This document shows positions 55,601-61,959 of a stretch of DNA of 64,000 nt, piece after piece. Within the stretch, counting starts at the first letter, position 1. The number at the start of each line of letters is the position of its first letter. The translations under genes and the position numbers were made by a program. The DNA is from Dawidia cretensis (lineage in GTDB: Bacteria > Bacteroidota > Bacteroidia > Cytophagales > Cyclobacteriaceae): contig NZ_JAHESE010000002.1 of the NCBI RefSeq assembly GCF_018598175.1, forward strand, positions 1 through 64,000, in the 5' to 3' direction. A model generated the notes under the pieces. The model was given only the letters and a program-made list of their open reading frames with translations. It was not told where the DNA came from and ran no database searches.

Positions 55601-56284
55601 GAAGCCGTATTCGCGCTGTTGCTACAGGGCAGCGACTGGCTGTCGATTGGAAATTCTGTCGACGTAACAGTAGGCAAGATGCCGGTGAACATCGACACTA
55701 CCGAGCCGGAAGCCGGGACCGGATATTTTAAAACCAGCTGGAAGCGTGAGGCGGTTACACCTGATATGGCCACCGTTACGCTGTCTAAAAAGGATGGGGG
55801 CGTGGCCTGGGGCGGTCTGTACTGGCAGTACTTTGAAGACCTTGACAAGATCACACCGGCCGAAACGCCGTTGAGGTTGAAGAAGAATGTTTTCAAAGTC
55901 GTCCACACGGACAAGGGTGACGAATTGCATGCGTTGAAAGACGAAACGTTGAAACCGGGAGACCTGATTAGGATCCGGATAGAGCTGGCCACAGACCGGG
56001 CAATGGAATATCTGCATATGAAGGACATGCGTGCCGCAGGCTTTGAGCCGGTCGATGTTCTATCGGAATACAAATGGCAGGAAGGGCTGGGATACTATCA
56101 GAGCACCCGTGACGTGGCGACCCATTTCTTCTTTGACCGTGTTCAGAAAGGGGTGTACGTTTTTGAGTACGATCTGCGGGTGAATGTGCGGGGAGTTTTT
56201 TCCAACGGCATTACTACCATACAGAGCATGTATGCCCCGGAATTCAGCAGTCATAGTGAGGGCGTGCGCGTTACAATAGAGTGA
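49682..56284 (+). CDS. Alpha-2-macroglobulin with inserted SusC-like plug
   Basis: 2200 residues from ATG 49682 (MRSTLLFLLVV; signal peptide ending HAHAQ near residue 20). After an N-terminal helical region come macroglobulin MG domains, including MG2 (TDRSIYRPGQTVFFKG near residue 590). At about 1218-1300 a carboxypeptidase-regulatory-like domain (SGQLTTSDGDVLPGVNVMV) is followed by VVVVGYGTQVKKSLTGSV and a TonB-receptor plug (about 1305-1415: YVVDGV, AIYGARASNGVIIISTR). The macroglobulin core resumes at about 1436 with RWKVQLLAHTKD, and a thioester motif CAEQ (Cys1659-Gln1662) is intact. No outer-membrane barrel follows. It is a periplasmic protease trap or related protein; the plug's purpose is unknown. 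Confidence 0.9.
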   Translation: MRSTLLFLLVVLLYHQAHAQKDFYSQRWSDVYKNEIKNLPQSALKIVDTIYYQAKKDKNVTEITKAVLYQSKFALILQENAELVVVEKFKMEIEASQPPLRNVLESMLAQVYWQYFQMNRWKYYGRSVSSTVSAADFRTWDAAAILRGIEQHYQRSLNNKNLLQNTRLETFDDILALAEHSRRYRPTLYDFLAHYALDFYATDEAALRSPGANNTFEVGHYFSPIDAASFNDSTFASGQYEALKLYKEMLAFHRQRRDTNAYVNLEIERLKFVAAHSAVPGDDALLKNALTSLKRVYNRHAAATLIDLELAMSLFNEGTTYDREDTTHRWKKKLALQICNDAASRFPGSDGAKRCDVLAGRILAQALSIKGERFLPLSRPSRLLMSFTNVSNLFIHIYPLTAKLEDAFFLEKDDSLRIALLTNKVVDSLWQVVLPKTDDYQNHSTELVLPALSRGNYLIVASENRVLSGSTGIFAFTSVRATDLAFLEVQSDNILRFQVINRNNGKPIAGADVHVLSTDTYSGAGIDEHKLTDKNGFIEIDKVTKRGWNLEMSVIYNGDTVSFGDYYYYHYQHDEQETGVTAKSFLFTDRSIYRPGQTVFFKGVLIKTKDKKSSIVVGQHVEVFLEDSRSSEIATLRVKTNGYGSFSGEFKLPAAGLTGEYSLYADEDSEDDSQFYENLDDFDYDETTVSVEEYKRPTFEVSMQPLTGTFRLNDTLRITGNAVAYSGSKITKAKVAYTVKREVRYPGWYYWRSSNPYSPEAEIVSGEVYTNEKGEFTVPFKAVPDIEVSPTAKPVFTYSIAVDVTDITGETRSAASSVKVGYHSMLATVRAPAQVDVQKPVVGLSITTENLNGQFLPAAGTVKIYKLQGPIKPIRKRPWAAPDYPTLTKETFERLFPNDSYGDDAGSAVGWPHGKLMKELLFDTKTSREQSLTLDKTWQIGSYVMELYTKDSIGQTVEDKFMIEVVDSKGSGVPDNALLIFQTDKTSYKPGEVAKVTIGSAATDVSITVEVEKNNKIVKTYTEQVSNSTKVITVPLVGTEDEGLSIHCNAVIVNSVVERHKRIIIEQRRPQIAIETETFKDKIQPGAIETWSFTIQGKDEQKLQAEVVAAMYDASLDQFKPHDWSFNPISQLVYYSQYRLGYGQSFGVTDFIVKNVPYRQLNIPRQNYDGFDSFGFNLTNSGRAQRKYLERLYVDVTSIGKASKVTMSHDRMGRAGFISGQLTTSDGDVLPGVNVMVKGTWRGTVTDVEGYYSIEAGMDDVLIFSFVGYSSAEVKAGKKNIVDVSMEPDIMQLSEVVVVGYGTQVKKSLTGSVAMVTDQGTVSDVVLEEALAGRMPGVFVRGADGSRYTITIRGTTSLPGGNAPLYVVDGVIVESSQIDQRDLASAQVLKGAAAIAIYGARASNGVIIISTRSGQQKLDNEMAKVNARKDFNETAFFYPHMSTDENGRIHFSFSTPETLTRWKVQLLAHTKDLLTATKTLQAVTQKDLMVTPNLPRFVRVGDEVIISAKVANLSNKKLQGKIVLQLTNPVTGQAVDALFANHARNQAFRTNARGNTQVSWSLKVPPGIAAVQYKIVAKAGSFSDGEQNIVPVLQNRVLVTETLPLYVRSNQTKSFSLTKLQQQSSPTLQHHQLTLEVTSNPAWYALQSLPYLMEFPHECAEQLFSRYYANSIASHVVNSNPKVKAVFDTWAASGKLTSDLEKNQELKSIIIEETPWLRDAESETEGKKRMALLFDLASMGNQLKGAVQKLKDMQFADGGFSWFAGARWPNRYITQHVASGFGHLTTLKIHSEPEMQTMMVKAVHYLDGEVVEDFNGNFLESYTPTSIEVHYLYMRSFYPEIGFDDKTKEVARYMEKQITKKWQEYRLYEKGMIALILYRAGNKNLACDILASLKENAIISDELGMYWKENTGGWYWYESEVETQALLIEAFAEIQADAPKLSVEEKQTTIDALRVWLLKNKQTNAWRTTKATTEAVFALLLQGSDWLSIGNSVDVTVGKMPVNIDTTEPEAGTGYFKTSWKREAVTPDMATVTLSKKDGGVAWGGLYWQYFEDLDKITPAETPLRLKKNVFKVVHTDKGDELHALKDETLKPGDLIRIRIELATDRAMEYLHMKDMRAAGFEPVDVLSEYKWQEGLGYYQSTRDVATHFFFDRVQKGVYVFEYDLRVNVRGVFSNGITTIQSMYAPEFSSHSEGVRVTIE

Positions 56285-56377
56285 CGTCCGTGAAGCAGCC
56301 GTTCCGTTGGCGGGATGGTGTGGTAATTTTGTATATATTCGATGCAATATTCTTTAAATGTCAGTGTTTTTAAGACG

Positions 56378-57967
56378 ATGAAAAAGCATACGCTCCTATT
56401 GGCACTTTGTTATGTGCTGGGTATTATGGTGTCACGAGGACAGTCACCAGTAGTTATTGATTCCAAAATTGACGAGGCCACGGTGTATTTGAATGGTGCC
56501 GAGCTCCGGTTTACGGAGAATGTTCAGGTGAAGCGCGGGGTTTCTGTATTGCGCTTTCGGGGTATTTCAAAGTCGTTGGTGAATAACAGTGTGCATGTCA
56601 CGGCAAGCGGCGGTGTGAATCTGGTCTCGGTGTCTGTCGAGGAGGAAACAATGTCATTGCGTGCGATGCCGGTAAAGTTTCGTGTGCGAAAAGACTCTAT
56701 TGATAAATTGCAAGCCCAGATCATCGATATTAATAACCGCATCAGCGCGTATGATGCCGAGCAACAGATGCTAAAAGAGAATCAACGCGTGCAGGCCGGC
56801 ACGTCCTTGCTGGAGCTTGCAAAGACCGCCGATTTTTTTCGCGACCGCACATTGTCTATTCAGACTGCGCAGACCGAGCTGCGGCGCAAGGTTGGTATTA
56901 TGACAGAGTTATTGTCGGAAAAGCAGGCGATTGAGAAACGCGACCCCTATGATCCGGCACGTTATACCGTCGTGGTTACTGTACAGGCTGATAAGGATCA
57001 AACCGTTCCATTCGTGGTTCGCTACGGTGTAGAAAATGCTTCGTGGGAGGCTTCGTATGATATTATCGTTCCGGAGATTAATAAACCCGTAACGTTGCAA
57101 TACAAAGCTCGGGTGTATAATGATACCGGGCTCGAATGGAACAACGTGAAGCTCTGGCTATCGTCCGGAGATTTGACGCAAAATTCTACCCGGCCCTACC
57201 TAACAGTATGGAATCTTAATTACACGTCGGTGGCCAACGAGGGATATCTGAACCAGCGCGCCCAGAATCGGGCCGGTGCCGACGAATCAGAAGCCGTGGA
57301 GATTGTTGATAAGGCTGTCTCGGAATTGAACACGTCGTTTACCCTGGAAGGTACCCACTCCCTTGCCTCCGGAACTACGCCGTATGTTGTTGGCATTAAG
57401 GGTGAGTCCTTGCAAGCTTCGTATGAATACCTGGCGATCCCGAAGGTTGAAAACAATGTTTTTCTGTTGGCCAAAGTTACCGGCTGGGAAAACCTGAGTC
57501 TGATCGATGGCGTGGCCAATGTATATTACGGAAACAGCTATGTGGGTGAGTCGAATATCGATACCAGGCTCGTGGGCGATACGCTTGAGCTGTCCCTGGG
57601 GCGCGACAATCAGATCGTGGTGAACCGGACAAAAGTCGAAGATAAGGCAAGCACATCATCCCTGGGGGGAAAACGTGCCGAGTCGTTTATCTATGAAATC
57701 CAGGTGCGGAATAACCGTAAGGTTGGCGTTTCTATAAGGATTCAGGACCAGCTTCCCATTTCCCAGGAAAAGGATATCGTAGTGGAAGCTTCTGATGTAT
57801 CCGGGGCCAATCTTGATGCACCTTCGGGGAGGTTGCAGTGGTTAAAGTCGCTGGCCCCTGGCGAAACGGCGCGGTATCGTATAGCGTTTGAGGTTAAGTA
57901 TCCCAAAAATAAGTCGGTTCAGATTCGTAAGAACCGCGTGGTGCGGACGCCCCGATATCGTCGCTAA
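56378..57967 (+). CDS. DUF4139 (mucoidy-inhibitor-like) protein
   Basis: 529 residues from ATG 56378, with a signal peptide (LLLALCYVLGIMVSRGQ). An N-terminal DUF4140-like domain (about 25-110: DEATVYLNGAELRF) and a coiled coil (about 115-200) precede a DUF4139 domain (about 215-525: VRYGVENASWEASYDI, ETARYRIAFEVKYPK). The family, also named mucoidy inhibitor A in older annotation, has no established enzymatic role. It follows the macroglobulin gene after 93 bases (a TAATTTTG -7-like element lies at 56324) and ends at a bidirectional terminator. Confidence 0.88.
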   Translation: MKKHTLLLALCYVLGIMVSRGQSPVVIDSKIDEATVYLNGAELRFTENVQVKRGVSVLRFRGISKSLVNNSVHVTASGGVNLVSVSVEEETMSLRAMPVKFRVRKDSIDKLQAQIIDINNRISAYDAEQQMLKENQRVQAGTSLLELAKTADFFRDRTLSIQTAQTELRRKVGIMTELLSEKQAIEKRDPYDPARYTVVVTVQADKDQTVPFVVRYGVENASWEASYDIIVPEINKPVTLQYKARVYNDTGLEWNNVKLWLSSGDLTQNSTRPYLTVWNLNYTSVANEGYLNQRAQNRAGADESEAVEIVDKAVSELNTSFTLEGTHSLASGTTPYVVGIKGESLQASYEYLAIPKVENNVFLLAKVTGWENLSLIDGVANVYYGNSYVGESNIDTRLVGDTLELSLGRDNQIVVNRTKVEDKASTSSLGGKRAESFIYEIQVRNNRKVGVSIRIQDQLPISQEKDIVVEASDVSGANLDAPSGRLQWLKSLAPGETARYRIAFEVKYPKNKSVQIRKNRVVRTPRYRR

Positions 57968-57968
57968 A

Positions 57969-57995
57969 AAGCCTCAGTAGAAAATACTGAGGCTT
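57969..57995. terminator. Bidirectional terminator
   Basis: AAGCCTCAGTA (57969-57979) pairs perfectly with TACTGAGGCTT (57985-57995), an 11-bp stem with a 5-base loop between convergent genes ending at 57967 and 58005. Confidence 0.7.
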
Positions 57996-58004
57996 ATATC
58001 CGGG

Positions 58005-59141
58005 TTACTCAATCGTAGTCTTAATTGTTCCCAGAAAAGAGATTGACGTCTCGACGAAGTCTCCTGGTTTGAGGTATTTATCTTCGCGTATCTGTTCTTT
58101 CAAATGCTCTTGCATGACGTAGGGGAGGAGTTGATGCGAAAAAAATCTGAAGGTGAGAAAGTATTTAGATGCAGTCTTTACTTTAAACCCCGTGGTTGGT
58201 TTTTTAAAGATTACTCCGGCTGGAGTGCCTGTGATGATAATGCTGTTTGCAGGGATGCAGTTATTCTCGAGCAATCCTACGTTTTTATTGTGACAAGGCC
58301 ATGTCCGGTTTTTTGAGGCAAGTGTTTCTTCTATTATTTTGTTGATACTCCAGACCATGTCCTTTGCAGATCCGCTTTGCCGTATCACGCCATTGACGTG
58401 GAGGTCTAATTTTAATTCTGCTACGAACGATTGCCAATCTTTGGGAACAACAATATAGGGCCCTGTAGGCAGGAAACCTTTCATGCTTTTTGCATTGGGA
58501 AAGCCTTTGCCATTCTTAACGTTTTTAACATCCAGCTCCCGCATGAGTGTTGCCCGTTCGGAGTAGTCGTTTACAACCAGGAAACCAATTCGTTGGTCGG
58601 GAAGATTCGAGGTGGAGCAAACTGCATCCGGGAACACGAGCCCCAGCTCTACTTCATGATCCAGAAGCCATCCGCGGGTATATTTCAGGTGATGAATGGC
58701 TGGATCGGTATCCACTATTTTGGGAAACAAAAACGGCGCATCTACACTTGTTTCTTCACCGTGTTCGTCATAGTTTATACCGATCGCGATGTGTTTATCG
58801 CCCTCGATGGCGGGAAGCAGTGCCTCGTATGGAATCGTAACCCTGTCTTTACTTGCGCGGATGATCGCCACAACCTCATCATACGTTAATGTTTGAATTA
58901 CTTCGAGCGCGGGCTGGTCAAACCGGTTTAATTCAACGCTTAAATCAATTCCGGTGAGCGTTTTTCCGTCATCATCCAGCACGGCAAGAATATGTGCCTG
59001 CCCGTTTTTAGTAAACCTGCTCAGTGTCAGTGCTTCCTCCGGGGCTTTTAGGTTTTGTATTTTTCCTGTTTTGGCTGCGTAAACATCCGAAAAGCATAGA
59101 ATAGCACAGGTGATCAGGCTCATGAATGTTTGATTCATCAT
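58005..59141 (-). CDS. Exported fumarylacetoacetate-hydrolase-fold protein
   Basis: 378 residues with an N-terminal signal-peptide-like segment (FMSLITCAILCFSDVYA, near residues 6-22), unusual for this cytosolic family. The FAH core is intact: the metal-ligand ExE lies in HEVELGLVFPDAV and an Asp in LVVNDYSERA, a conserved GPYIVVPKDW follows, and PANSIIITGTPAGV ends the active-site region. FAH-fold enzymes hydrolyse or decarboxylate diketo acids using a divalent metal. It has a long region between the ExE and the GTPAGV motifs. The gene is monocistronic, with its 3' end at a terminator. Confidence 0.85.
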   Translation of the reverse strand: MMNQTFMSLITCAILCFSDVYAAKTGKIQNLKAPEEALTLSRFTKNGQAHILAVLDDDGKTLTGIDLSVELNRFDQPALEVIQTLTYDEVVAIIRASKDRVTIPYEALLPAIEGDKHIAIGINYDEHGEETSVDAPFLFPKIVDTDPAIHHLKYTRGWLLDHEVELGLVFPDAVCSTSNLPDQRIGFLVVNDYSERATLMRELDVKNVKNGKGFPNAKSMKGFLPTGPYIVVPKDWQSFVAELKLDLHVNGVIRQSGSAKDMVWSINKIIEETLASKNRTWPCHNKNVGLLENNCIPANSIIITGTPAGVIFKKPTTGFKVKTASKYFLTFRFFSHQLLPYVMQEHLKEQIREDKYLKPGDFVETSISFLGTIKTTIE

Positions 59142-59209
59142 GTTTATGTTTGAAGAGTTGTAATTGAAAAATCTAAATAGATGCGGGCCAATGGCGGTTA
59201 GTTGTCCAA

Positions 59210-60169
59210 CTACCGGAATACACGGTAGCTGAGCGCAAGCTTGAAATTGGCTCCTTTTGAAAACTCAGGATTTAACGGATCGGGCTCGTAGCCAATAGGA
59301 ACGAAGTCAACTTTAAGGTCTGTCTTATCCCGTTGATGATTAATGTCCTCATGGCGTATAAAGCTGTAGCTTACCGTTGCGCGCAAGGCGAGCGAAGGGG
59401 TGAGGTATCGTTCGAAGAATAATCCTGGCTGGGCCGTATTGTGTGATAGATATTGCCGGTTCTTTAGTTTGTAGCTTGTGTTTACCGCTTCCAGTGTAAA
59501 TCCTGCATAATTCTTTTGATTTAGCCTGTAGGCTATCGTCAGATCGCGGGGAGCATCTCCGAATATTCGCCACTTCTCGTTTACCGTCCAATCCAGGCCT
59601 ACCAGGGCGATGATCTGTGGGCCGTACCATTGATCCCGGAATCCCAGGGTGGCCCTCCAGGTCAATCCGGGTCTTTTGGAATAGGCTGCCTGTACAATGC
59701 CGCCTAATTTGATATCCGTAAAGGATACATCGTCAAAATCGGAATTGAGCGCTGGTAGAAATAGGTAGCGCATGGTAAGCTTGCTATTGACTTTCTGCGT
59801 AAGTCCGATCGTTGGCTGTATGCCGTACACATTTTTAATGGCAAACGCCGGGTGCATTCCGCTGAAATTTAATACTTCGAAGCCTGCCCCGATGATCAGG
59901 TACTTTGATTTGTCTTTCGCGAGAAACACCGGGAAGCCCGTGTTAAACCGCCATGTATTGAGTGTGAACGACTCGTCGGGATCAACATCTTTAACGGTTA
60001 CGGGTGAGCGCTCATAATTGATATTCATTCCTTCGATATATCCCTGTGCGGATGCTAATTCCGGTATGAGCAGGAGTATCATAAAGATCATGGATAGGTA
60101 GGTTTTATGCCGGGGAAGCAGGTTGGTACTCCCCGGGAGAGGCCCGGAATTTCGTTTCTTAATTTTCAT
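59210..60169 (-). CDS. Outer-membrane beta-barrel-like protein (DUF6268-like)
   Basis: 319 residues. A basic N-terminus precedes a hydrophobic signal (MIFMILLLIPELASAQG; the internal ATG at residue 27 may be the true start). The mature chain has alternating strands (GFPVFLAKDKSKYLIIGAGF, KLTMRYLFLPALNSDF, TWRATLGFRDQWYG) and ends in ALSYRVF with a final aromatic residue, as in outer-membrane barrels. It resembles DUF6268 proteins, whose function is unknown. It is divergent from the fourth Crp/Fnr gene with an FNR-type palindrome in between. Confidence 0.78.
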   Translation of the reverse strand: MKIKKRNSGPLPGSTNLLPRHKTYLSMIFMILLLIPELASAQGYIEGMNINYERSPVTVKDVDPDESFTLNTWRFNTGFPVFLAKDKSKYLIIGAGFEVLNFSGMHPAFAIKNVYGIQPTIGLTQKVNSKLTMRYLFLPALNSDFDDVSFTDIKLGGIVQAAYSKRPGLTWRATLGFRDQWYGPQIIALVGLDWTVNEKWRIFGDAPRDLTIAYRLNQKNYAGFTLEAVNTSYKLKNRQYLSHNTAQPGLFFERYLTPSLALRATVSYSFIRHEDINHQRDKTDLKVDFVPIGYEPDPLNPEFSKGANFKLALSYRVFR

Positions 60170-60226
60170 GGATAAATGATTAAATTATTATCTGGAACAA
60201 AAGTATCTCCCCGGTTTCCAGAAGTG

Positions 60227-60242
60227 ATTGATAATTATCAAT
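60227..60242. promoter_or_regulatory. FNR-type palindrome
   Basis: ATTGATAATTATCAAT is a perfect 16-base palindrome containing the exact FNR consensus arms TTGAT-N4-ATCAA. It lies between the divergent barrel gene and Crp/Fnr (D), whose helix carries the FNR-like E-x-x-S-R pattern. Confidence 0.7.
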
Positions 60243-60303
60243 AACCACATTGGGGCACGGCTATTTACCAGCGGCGCAGTCGTCTGGAGGTGGGTTGCGG
60301 GTA

Positions 60304-60332
60304 TTGCTTATGATTTTTTTCTTATACCTTTG
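60304..60332 (+). promoter_or_regulatory. Promoter of Crp/Fnr (D), nearly leaderless
   Basis: TTG (60304-60306), an 18-base spacer and TACCTTTG (60325-60332), a perfect -7 element. The ATG at 60339 is only 6 bases after it, so the predicted mRNA would have almost no 5' leader. Confidence 0.55.
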
Positions 60333-60338
60333 CCATAG

Positions 60339-60920
60339 ATGACCAATCAGGAATCCATTTCATTGATCGAAGGTTACGTTCGACAAGTTGTCTCGCCGAA
60401 TGCCGAGGAATGGGAGGCATTTCGTGGCATTCTTAGCCCCAGGCGAATACGCAAGAAGGAGCTGATATTAAAACAAGGGCAGGTTTGCACATTCATTGCC
60501 TTTGTCACAGAGGGTTTCTTACGGGAGTATAATTTTCTGCACGACAAGGATGTGACCGTTGACTTTATTTCTCCCAGTCATTTTGTGACGGACTATCCCA
60601 GCTTTCTTTTGCAATCACCCTCCGTCCAATATATTGAAGCGCTGACGGATGTGGAATGTCTCGTCTTTAAGAGAGACGATATACATCGTTTATATGATCA
60701 GTACAAGACCTGGGAACGTTTTGGTCGGCTAATAGCCGAACGGATATTTTGTAATGCAGAGGCCAGGCGAAAGAACATTATTAGTAAGAGCGCGGAGGAT
60801 CTATATCATGACTTTGTGCGGGAGTACCCGCATGTCGTCCAGCACGTTCCTCAGTATTATATTGCGTCTTATTTAGGATTGTCGCCAGAGCATTTGAGCA
60901 GGATACGGAGGAAGGTGTAG
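60339..60920 (+). CDS. Crp/Fnr-family transcriptional regulator (D)
   Basis: 193 residues. The cyclic-nucleotide-binding-like domain contains KKELILKQGQVCTFIAFVTEG. The helix-turn-helix is VPQYYIASYLGLSPEHLSRI, whose recognition helix PEHLSR has the Glu-x-x-Ser-Arg of FNR that reads TTGAT. The cysteines present are scattered and do not form the N-terminal cluster of oxygen-sensing FNR, so the signal is unknown. It has a perfect -7 promoter that would give an almost leaderless transcript, and an FNR-type palindrome 97 bases before its start. The next gene follows after 32 bases. Confidence 0.92.
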   Translation: MTNQESISLIEGYVRQVVSPNAEEWEAFRGILSPRRIRKKELILKQGQVCTFIAFVTEGFLREYNFLHDKDVTVDFISPSHFVTDYPSFLLQSPSVQYIEALTDVECLVFKRDDIHRLYDQYKTWERFGRLIAERIFCNAEARRKNIISKSAEDLYHDFVREYPHVVQHVPQYYIASYLGLSPEHLSRIRRKV

Positions 60921-60952
60921 GGAACAAGGTCATATTCAAAGCGTATAATTTA

Positions 60953-61852
60953 ATGCACAAAATTCATTTAGTTAAATCGTTGCTGATATCCGACTTTCCT
61001 TCCGGATCATCCATCAACTATTACGAGGGAAAATTCTATCTTATTGGTGACGACTCCCGGAATGTCCTTGTGATGAATAGCGACTATGCCCCCCTTGGCG
61101 CCATTCATTTATTTGACTATGCGGAGCAAAGAATCGCGAAGCGGGAAAAAGTCGACCTGGAAGGCTCTGCGATTGTTCGCGTGGGTGACACGGATAATTT
61201 GCTGATTGTAGGATCGGGCTCAAGGAAAAACAGGAAGCGGATCATACTGATACCCCTTACTCAAGCTGGTTTAGAAATTGGCAGTATGCAGCATGCCATT
61301 TATAAGACAAAAGATTTCTTAAAACGGATTGAAGCCGCCGGCGTTGCAGAGATCAATCTGGAAGGCGTTACCCTGGTACATAACAACCTCGTACTGGGAA
61401 ACCGCGGTAATCGATCAACTCAGGATAATCATTTGATCGTGACCGATACGAACTTTTGGGAAAATCAAGGCAATGCAAATCTGCTCATCAAACGGCTGAT
61501 AATGCCGGTCAATCATACAAACGTTGTATTGGGCGTATCGGAACTATGCTACATCCGGGAAAACGATACTTTACTGATTTCGTTTACGAGTGAGAATACG
61601 GACAATGCCTACGATGATGGGGAAATTGGCGATAGCTACATCGCCTGGATCTCACATGCTTCAGCCCAGCTTCACAAAAATGAGATCATAGTAGACGAGC
61701 TGCTCAACTTGTCCACAATAGCGGACGCATTTAAGCGTCAAAAGGTTGAAGGCATGTGTTATCAAATGTCGGGTGCTGATTTCATGCTTCATTTGGTTTC
61801 AGACAACGACAACGGTGAGAGTAGGCTGTTTCAAATACTGCTGAATTTTTAA
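60953..61852 (+). CDS. Predicted beta-propeller-like protein (DUF6929-like)
   Basis: 299 residues, no signal peptide. It shows repeated strand units with polar turns (KFYLIGDDSRNVLVMN, ADFMLHLVSDNDNG near the C-terminus) and the conserved INLEGVTLVHNNLVLGNRGN in the middle, resembling the DUF6929 family. The fold is probably a beta-propeller of unknown function. It lies 32 bases after Crp/Fnr (D) and is probably cotranscribed with it. Confidence 0.72.
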   Translation: MHKIHLVKSLLISDFPSGSSINYYEGKFYLIGDDSRNVLVMNSDYAPLGAIHLFDYAEQRIAKREKVDLEGSAIVRVGDTDNLLIVGSGSRKNRKRIILIPLTQAGLEIGSMQHAIYKTKDFLKRIEAAGVAEINLEGVTLVHNNLVLGNRGNRSTQDNHLIVTDTNFWENQGNANLLIKRLIMPVNHTNVVLGVSELCYIRENDTLLISFTSENTDNAYDDGEIGDSYIAWISHASAQLHKNEIIVDELLNLSTIADAFKRQKVEGMCYQMSGADFMLHLVSDNDNGESRLFQILLNF

Positions 61853-61959
61853 CGCGGCGTTGACGTTTTGATCCCCCCATTTTGCCATCCACGGAACATT
61901 TAGAGACACGGGAAACTTCTATTTTGTTTTTTGTGAATAACTGAATGATTTTTCGGGTC

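Noticed and set aside
60339-60920. Crp/Fnr (D) as an oxygen-sensing FNR
   Set aside because: The FNR-like helix is present but the N-terminal cysteine set for a [4Fe-4S] cluster is not.
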